Shown here: positions 60,801 through 64,000 of the stretch, piece by piece
How the letters are laid out: every line of letters starts with the position of its first letter
Numbering within the stretch: position 1 is the stretch's first letter
From: Streptomyces chartreusis
Lineage (GTDB): Bacteria; Actinomycetota; Actinomycetes; Streptomycetales; Streptomycetaceae
Direction of reading: 5' to 3'
Length of the DNA stretch: 64,000 nucleotides
Assembly: GCF_008704715.1 (NCBI RefSeq)
Contig: NZ_CP023689.1
Location: 8,556,001-8,620,000 of the forward strand
Program-made: the position numbers and the translations under genes
The notes under the pieces: model-generated
Databases searched by the model: none
Seen by the model: only the letters and a program-made list of their open reading frames with translations
What the model was told of the DNA's origin: nothing

Positions 60801-60922
60801 ACCGAGGAGAGAAGGAGGACGGCGTGCTGCGGCTCGGCCCGCTGGAGATCGCCACCTGCGACAACGACCCGGACCGGCCGGAGAACGGCCGGCTGGCGAT
60901 ATCCCTGGGAGGTGCGCGATGA
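57818..60922 (+). CDS. Baseplate J family protein (wedge component, first copy)
   Basis: 1034 residues. N-terminal Ig-like region (LNGVDAVEVSDDGLLLTVGF), then the 'putative baseplate assembly protein' block IDYTARDYDTIRKLLLDRLA, VTLVELLAYTGDQISYQQDA, RRRVSVRRHVRLIDYAMHDG; central Cys-containing stretches; a gp6/J-like core with FGDGRHGTRPTPGSRLAAHY and VTAEDYAALAGALPGVRRAA; ends with LEIATCDNDPD. Forms wedges of the baseplate. Start overlaps the gp25 stop; its stop overlaps the next start. Confidence 0.92.
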   Translation: MTGTTTTPSRRAKVRAAQLNGVDAVEVSDDGLLLTVGFLGKAPHGLGPENVRIDGGRRITGITAVDVSVEREEDPELDDRLYVTLDRAGDTSRYRLSLVETDPYGRPGTEPYRGFDQRYHSATFAFRPDCPTPFDCKEDGHDAPEFPSAPVIDYTARDYDTIRKLLLDRLALTTPDWVERNPADLGVTLVELLAYTGDQISYQQDAVATEAYLDTARRRVSVRRHVRLIDYAMHDGCTARAYVAVETAGDHTLAPGTFRFASVDVRTLDPHDRPEPGTVVDEADLGDLDERGSVEVFEPVVTEDPLELRAAHNAIRLWTWGGEVCTLPKGATSATLRDEWVDQETCRDRRLDLRPGDLLVLEEVKGPRTGTPGDADPSHRQAVRLTSVTPAVDRIEDQPVLEITWVAEDALRFPLCLTTRGGRDCLPVEDVSLARGNVVLVDHGRTLHGLPETFTVPQVPAEVAPCDGPAFGCHDREEGNAPARLVNSLTDKAESGDALTADDVRELFEVVGEAATNRAGLGLERAGQRHERVVPGTAYAQAAALRTLLAQSVYPGIRPRFRPVLGRAPVTQAVPFPEPATVAAGQAARIGAIPGRVRQRLVELWRSARDRDGLADEEIAELTVIYGLRILERIELRRHPVRALRELLFRSDQLLDAKLRRIEVLTARARAGTVLDGHIAWEIAHSWGPSYAAGLHPEEPVLRGSATAALGQDPRRALPAVRLHAGDDETWEPRRDLLDSGPRDRHFVGEPEDDGRLALRFGDGRHGTRPTPGSRLAAHYRLGGGIAGNVGAEAINHLVVQSDCTPPPAAVVRNPLPAVGGTEPEPVEQVRQLAPLDLRRTRLRAVTAEDYAALAGALPGVRRAAAELRWTGSVQEAHIAVDAQGTGTPSAGLLASVEQALEPYRRIGHDLVVGAARLVPLDIALTVCAAPGHQHGQILAELYRVLGSGVRGFFHPDALTFGEPVRLSRLVAVAAAVPGVESVQVTRLRRLFEPDRGEKEDGVLRLGPLEIATCDNDPDRPENGRLAISLGGAR

Positions 60923-63900
60923 CCGGGGTCCCGATCACGGACGACTGCGGCTGCGGCGGCGCCTGCCGCGGCGGCCACGACGAGCGTCTCGCCCCGGCCC
61001 CCGTGCACAACCCGCCCGGCCGCACCGCGCTCGACTACCGCGTCGGCGAGTACGGCTCCTTCCGCGCGGCCCTGCTCGACCGGCTCGCCTCACCCGCGTA
61101 CCCGGCCCTCCGGGGCCTCACCGTGCGCACCCCCGACGACCCGGCGGTCGGCCTGCTCGAAGCCACCGCCGTCCTGGGCGACCTGCTCACCTTCCACTCC
61201 GAGCGGATCGCCGACGAGGCCTACATCCGTACGGCCAACGAGCACCGCTCCCTGGTCCTGCTCGGCCGCCTCGTCGGCCACCGCCCGCGGCCCGGCGTCG
61301 CCGCCGCCACGCACCTGGCGTACACCCTGGAGCGCGACCCGCGCGCCGAGGCGCTGCCGGTGCTGATCCCGCGCGGCGCCCGCAGTCACAGCGTGCCGGC
61401 CTCGGCCGACGAGCAGTCCCTGACCTTCGAGACCAGCCGTGACCTGACGGCCCGCTGGGACTGGAACGAGCTCAAGGTCCGCCGCAGGCGGCCCTCCCTC
61501 GTCACTCCCGCGGACCTGGAGCGCCGCTCGGAGCTCTTCGTCGAGGGCACGGCCAACTCGCTCCAGACCGGTGACCAGCTGCTCTTCGTCTTCGGCGAAC
61601 AGGCGGGAGGTGAGCGCAAGTTGCTGCCGGTCGCCAAGGCGCGGGTCGACCGGGAGGACGAGATCACGGCGATCTCCCTGCCGAAGTCGGCGCCGCCGAC
61701 GCTGAAGGAACTCGTCGACGAGGTACGGCGCTGGACGGCCGCGCCGGTGGCACCGGGCGAGCCGGGTGATGAGCCACCGACGCCGGAGGTACCGAACCCC
61801 CGGCCGGTCAGCCGGCTGATCGAGGACTTCGAGGACCAGGTTCTCGCGCCGCTTCGGGAGGATCTGGACGGGATCAGGAGTCCTGAGCGGCTGGCTGCGC
61901 GGCTCGCGGAGCCGGTGGCGCGGCTGGGCGAGGCCCAGGTGTTGGCGGAACCGTACGCGGACGTCGCCGCCTGGTTCGAGCAGTTGGAGGCGGTGCTTGC
62001 GGAACTCGCCGAGCGCGCCTTGGAGTTGGCACCGGCACAGAGTGATTCGTCCGCGGCGCCGCGGGGGCTTGTCGCGCAGTTCCCCGCGCCCCCAAAGGAT
62101 TCGCGTGCCGCTGCTTTTGAAGCACTCGGCGCCGTGCTTCCCGCCCTGCGGGCCTCCGCCCCCGCCCCACGCGGCGGAACCGGCTCCGGGCGACCCGGTA
62201 CCGACACCGCCCGGCTGCTCTCCGCCCTCAACCCCTCCCTCGGCACCCTGTACCCGGCCTGGCGCACAGCCGCCGCCCCCGGCACACCCCAGCTCCTGCG
62301 CGAACTGCTCGCCATGCGGGTCACCGCCGCCCCCTTCGGCGCCACGGCCCCGCTCAAGCCCGTCCAGGACGACCGCGGGCGGGTCATCCGCACCGCCGAC
62401 TGGCCGCTCACCGGTGCCGTCCTCGCGAGCATGCGCGTCGTGTACGACACGTCGGGGCGGACGCCGGTCCGTGCCGAGTTCCAGTACGTCGAGGGCAGCA
62501 GCTCCGACCAGCGTGCGGAGAACCTGCCCGTCGCCCAGCCGCTGACCTTCCCGCTCGGCTCGGGGCAGGTCGAGCTGTCCGTGCGCTCCGGTCAGGACCG
62601 CGACCTGAACTGGCTCAACCGGCGCCCCACCGACTCCCAGGACCCCGGCGTCACGGCGCGCTTCCAGTCGGGTCTGCCCCAGCGCACCTTCTTCGTGTCC
62701 CGGCCGGACGACGAGGGCCTGGTCCACGTCGGCGTCCACAACGGCACCTCCGTGCAGGTCCCGCTGCGGCCGGGCGCGAACGAGCAGATCACGCACGGCG
62801 AGTACGAGATCAGCCTCAAGTACACGGTGGGCACGACCGAGCCCAACGTCGAGGTCGTGATCGCCAGCAAGCCGGAGCCGCTCAACCGCCGAGTCCTCCA
62901 GCTGGACACGGTCCACACCGGCATCACGGTCGGCAGCTGGGTCGCGATCCAGCGCCCCGCGAAGGGCGCCCTGGACGGTATTCCCGGCGATGCGAAGCTC
63001 GCGTTCGTCACCACCCAGGTGGTCTCGGCGCGCACGGCGGCGTACTCCAACTACGGCATCACCGGGCGCGGCACCGAACTCACCCTCGCCGACCCCTGGC
63101 TGGACGAGTTCGACGTACTGCTCTCCCACATCCGCGACACCACGGTCCACGCGGCGGGCGAGCCGCTGCGCCTCGCCGACGAACCGCTCGGCGAGGACGT
63201 GCACGGCAACGAGATCGAACTCGCCGAGCTGTACGACGGGTTGCGGCCCGGCCGCACCCTCATGGTGAGCGGCGAGCGCAGCGACATCCCTGGCACGGCC
63301 GGCGTGAAGGCCACCGAGGTCGTCGTCATCGCCGCCGCGGACCCGGCCGTCGACCCGCAACTGCCCGGCGACCACGTCCACACCCGTCTCACCCTGACCG
63401 CCGACCTGGCCCACCGCTACCGCCGCGAGACGGTCAAGGTCCTCGGCAACGTCGTCGAGGCCACCCACGGCGAGAGTCGCGAGGAGGCCATCGGCAGCGG
63501 CGACTCGGACCGGGTGAACCAGACGTTCGCGCTCTGGCAGTCCCCGCTGACCTGGCTCGCCGACGACAACCCCCTCGGCGCCACACCGGTGCTGGAGATC
63601 CGCGTCGACGGCGTCCTGTGGCACGAGGTCGACAGCCTCGCCGGACGCGGCCCCGGCGAGCGGGTCTTCATCACCGGCTCCACCGCCGACGGCCGTACGA
63701 CCGTGACCTTCGGCGACGGGATCAACGGTGCCCGGCTGCCCTCCGGGCACGAGAACATCCGCGCCCGCTACCGGTTCGGCACGGGCAGGGCGGCCAACGT
63801 CGCCGCCGACCGCGTCACCCAGCCCCTCACCAGGCCGCTCGGCGTCACCCAGGTGACCAATCCGCGCCCGGCGAAGGGCGGCGCGGACGCCGACGGCCCC

Positions 63901-64000
63901 GGCCTGACCCGCCGGACGATCCCGCTCGCCGTCTCCGCACTGGACCGGCTGGTCTCCGAGTCCGACTACGAGGACTTCGCCCGCTCCCGCGCAGGCATCG
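60919..64000 (+). CDS. Baseplate J family protein (second copy), 3' end beyond window
   Basis: Open for 1027 codons from ATG 60919 (GGGAGG six bases upstream; ATGA overlap) to the window edge with no stop, so it is incomplete. N-terminus has a Cys-rich patch DDCGCGGACRGGH, then the baseplate-assembly block ALDYRVGEYGSFRAALLDRL, VGLLEATAVLGDLLTFHSER; later FGDGINGARLPSGHENIRAR and ESDYEDFARSRAGI, the J/gp6 core. A low-complexity linker (~380-425) contains an interspersed-repeat-like sequence. Pairs with the preceding J-type protein in wedge assembly. Confidence 0.92.
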   Translation, partial: MTGVPITDDCGCGGACRGGHDERLAPAPVHNPPGRTALDYRVGEYGSFRAALLDRLASPAYPALRGLTVRTPDDPAVGLLEATAVLGDLLTFHSERIADEAYIRTANEHRSLVLLGRLVGHRPRPGVAAATHLAYTLERDPRAEALPVLIPRGARSHSVPASADEQSLTFETSRDLTARWDWNELKVRRRRPSLVTPADLERRSELFVEGTANSLQTGDQLLFVFGEQAGGERKLLPVAKARVDREDEITAISLPKSAPPTLKELVDEVRRWTAAPVAPGEPGDEPPTPEVPNPRPVSRLIEDFEDQVLAPLREDLDGIRSPERLAARLAEPVARLGEAQVLAEPYADVAAWFEQLEAVLAELAERALELAPAQSDSSAAPRGLVAQFPAPPKDSRAAAFEALGAVLPALRASAPAPRGGTGSGRPGTDTARLLSALNPSLGTLYPAWRTAAAPGTPQLLRELLAMRVTAAPFGATAPLKPVQDDRGRVIRTADWPLTGAVLASMRVVYDTSGRTPVRAEFQYVEGSSSDQRAENLPVAQPLTFPLGSGQVELSVRSGQDRDLNWLNRRPTDSQDPGVTARFQSGLPQRTFFVSRPDDEGLVHVGVHNGTSVQVPLRPGANEQITHGEYEISLKYTVGTTEPNVEVVIASKPEPLNRRVLQLDTVHTGITVGSWVAIQRPAKGALDGIPGDAKLAFVTTQVVSARTAAYSNYGITGRGTELTLADPWLDEFDVLLSHIRDTTVHAAGEPLRLADEPLGEDVHGNEIELAELYDGLRPGRTLMVSGERSDIPGTAGVKATEVVVIAAADPAVDPQLPGDHVHTRLTLTADLAHRYRRETVKVLGNVVEATHGESREEAIGSGDSDRVNQTFALWQSPLTWLADDNPLGATPVLEIRVDGVLWHEVDSLAGRGPGERVFITGSTADGRTTVTFGDGINGARLPSGHENIRARYRFGTGRAANVAADRVTQPLTRPLGVTQVTNPRPAKGGADADGPGLTRRTIPLAVSALDRLVSESDYEDFARSRAGI
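62064..62098 (+). repeat. Streptomyces interspersed GC-rich short repeat within a coding region
   Basis: The stretch GGGGCTTGTCGCGCAGTTCC followed by CCGCGCCCCC looks like the short sequence CGCGCAGTTCCCCGCGCCCC found between many Streptomyces genes as part of hairpins. Here it is read through in frame as GLVAQFPAPP in the linker of the second J-type protein. Identification is from memory of the motif, not from a search. Confidence 0.5.

Noticed and set aside
39514..64000. Interpretation of the region as an ordinary prophage
   Set aside because: DUF4157, DUF4255 and the AAA+ ATPase are eCIS hallmarks and no capsid, portal, terminase or integrase gene is present in the window.

Overview
The window is high-GC actinobacterial DNA, almost certainly from a Streptomyces chromosome. 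The evidence is strong G/C preference at third codon positions, many GTG starts, ATGA/GTGA stop-start overlaps, and Streptomyces-type gene families such as ECF sigma factors, CYP157-like P450s, a Streptomyces contractile injection system and SAV_5884-type graspetide maturases. No tRNA, rRNA, transposase, phage integrase or CRISPR array was seen.

Left part (1-16.3 kb). After the end of a SpoIIE-type phosphatase gene and a few small Streptomyces proteins comes a copper module (2.67-6.69 kb): a Met-rich small membrane protein, a CopA-type P1B-ATPase, a PCuAC-like protein and a Met/His-rich membrane protein. An ECF sigma factor with a strong terminator follows. Next is a gene set with the content of an isonitrile (isocyanide) biosynthetic cluster (7.76-16.34 kb): a metal-chelate ABC importer (binding protein, permease, ATPase), an MFS exporter, an AsnB-type amidotransferase, a cytochrome P450 and a PvcA/Dit1-family isonitrile synthase. 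Isonitriles bind copper, so the neighbourhood of copper genes and importer may be functional.

Middle part (16.3-39.5 kb). A convergent ABC importer with a cobalamin riboswitch in its leader is probably a vitamin B12 transporter. It is followed by an ankyrin-repeat protein, an FAD-linked oxidase behind an 8-bp tandem repeat array, a conservon-like P450 without ExxR, an EmrB-type exporter and a secreted phytase-like esterase. A compact graspetide cluster (26.5-29.0 kb) contains a 63-residue precursor, an ATP-grasp maturase and a P450. A four-gene inositol-like sugar catabolic operon and an orphan sugar-binding protein share a palindromic operator with a divergent LacI regulator. A secreted NlpC/P60 protein that has lost its catalytic cysteine is preceded by a c-di-AMP (ydaO-type) riboswitch. 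An NAD-dependent epimerase closes this part.

Right part (39.5-64 kb, running off the end). This is a collinear operon for an extracellular/phage-tail-like contractile injection system: sheath, tube, Zn-finger baseplate-associated protein, conserved linker protein, DUF4255 tube terminator, AAA+ ATPase, small protein, a giant DUF4157 (eCIS core) protein, then tube-initiator/CIS_tube, LysM protein, hub, spike, PAAR-like tip, gp25 and two baseplate-J proteins. The giant 2288-residue protein ends in a nuclease-like and helix-hairpin-helix region. It is followed at once by a SUKH/SMI1-like gene; both are visibly less GC-rich than their surroundings. This looks like a toxin-immunity cassette built into the cargo position of the injection system and is the most unusual observation in the window.
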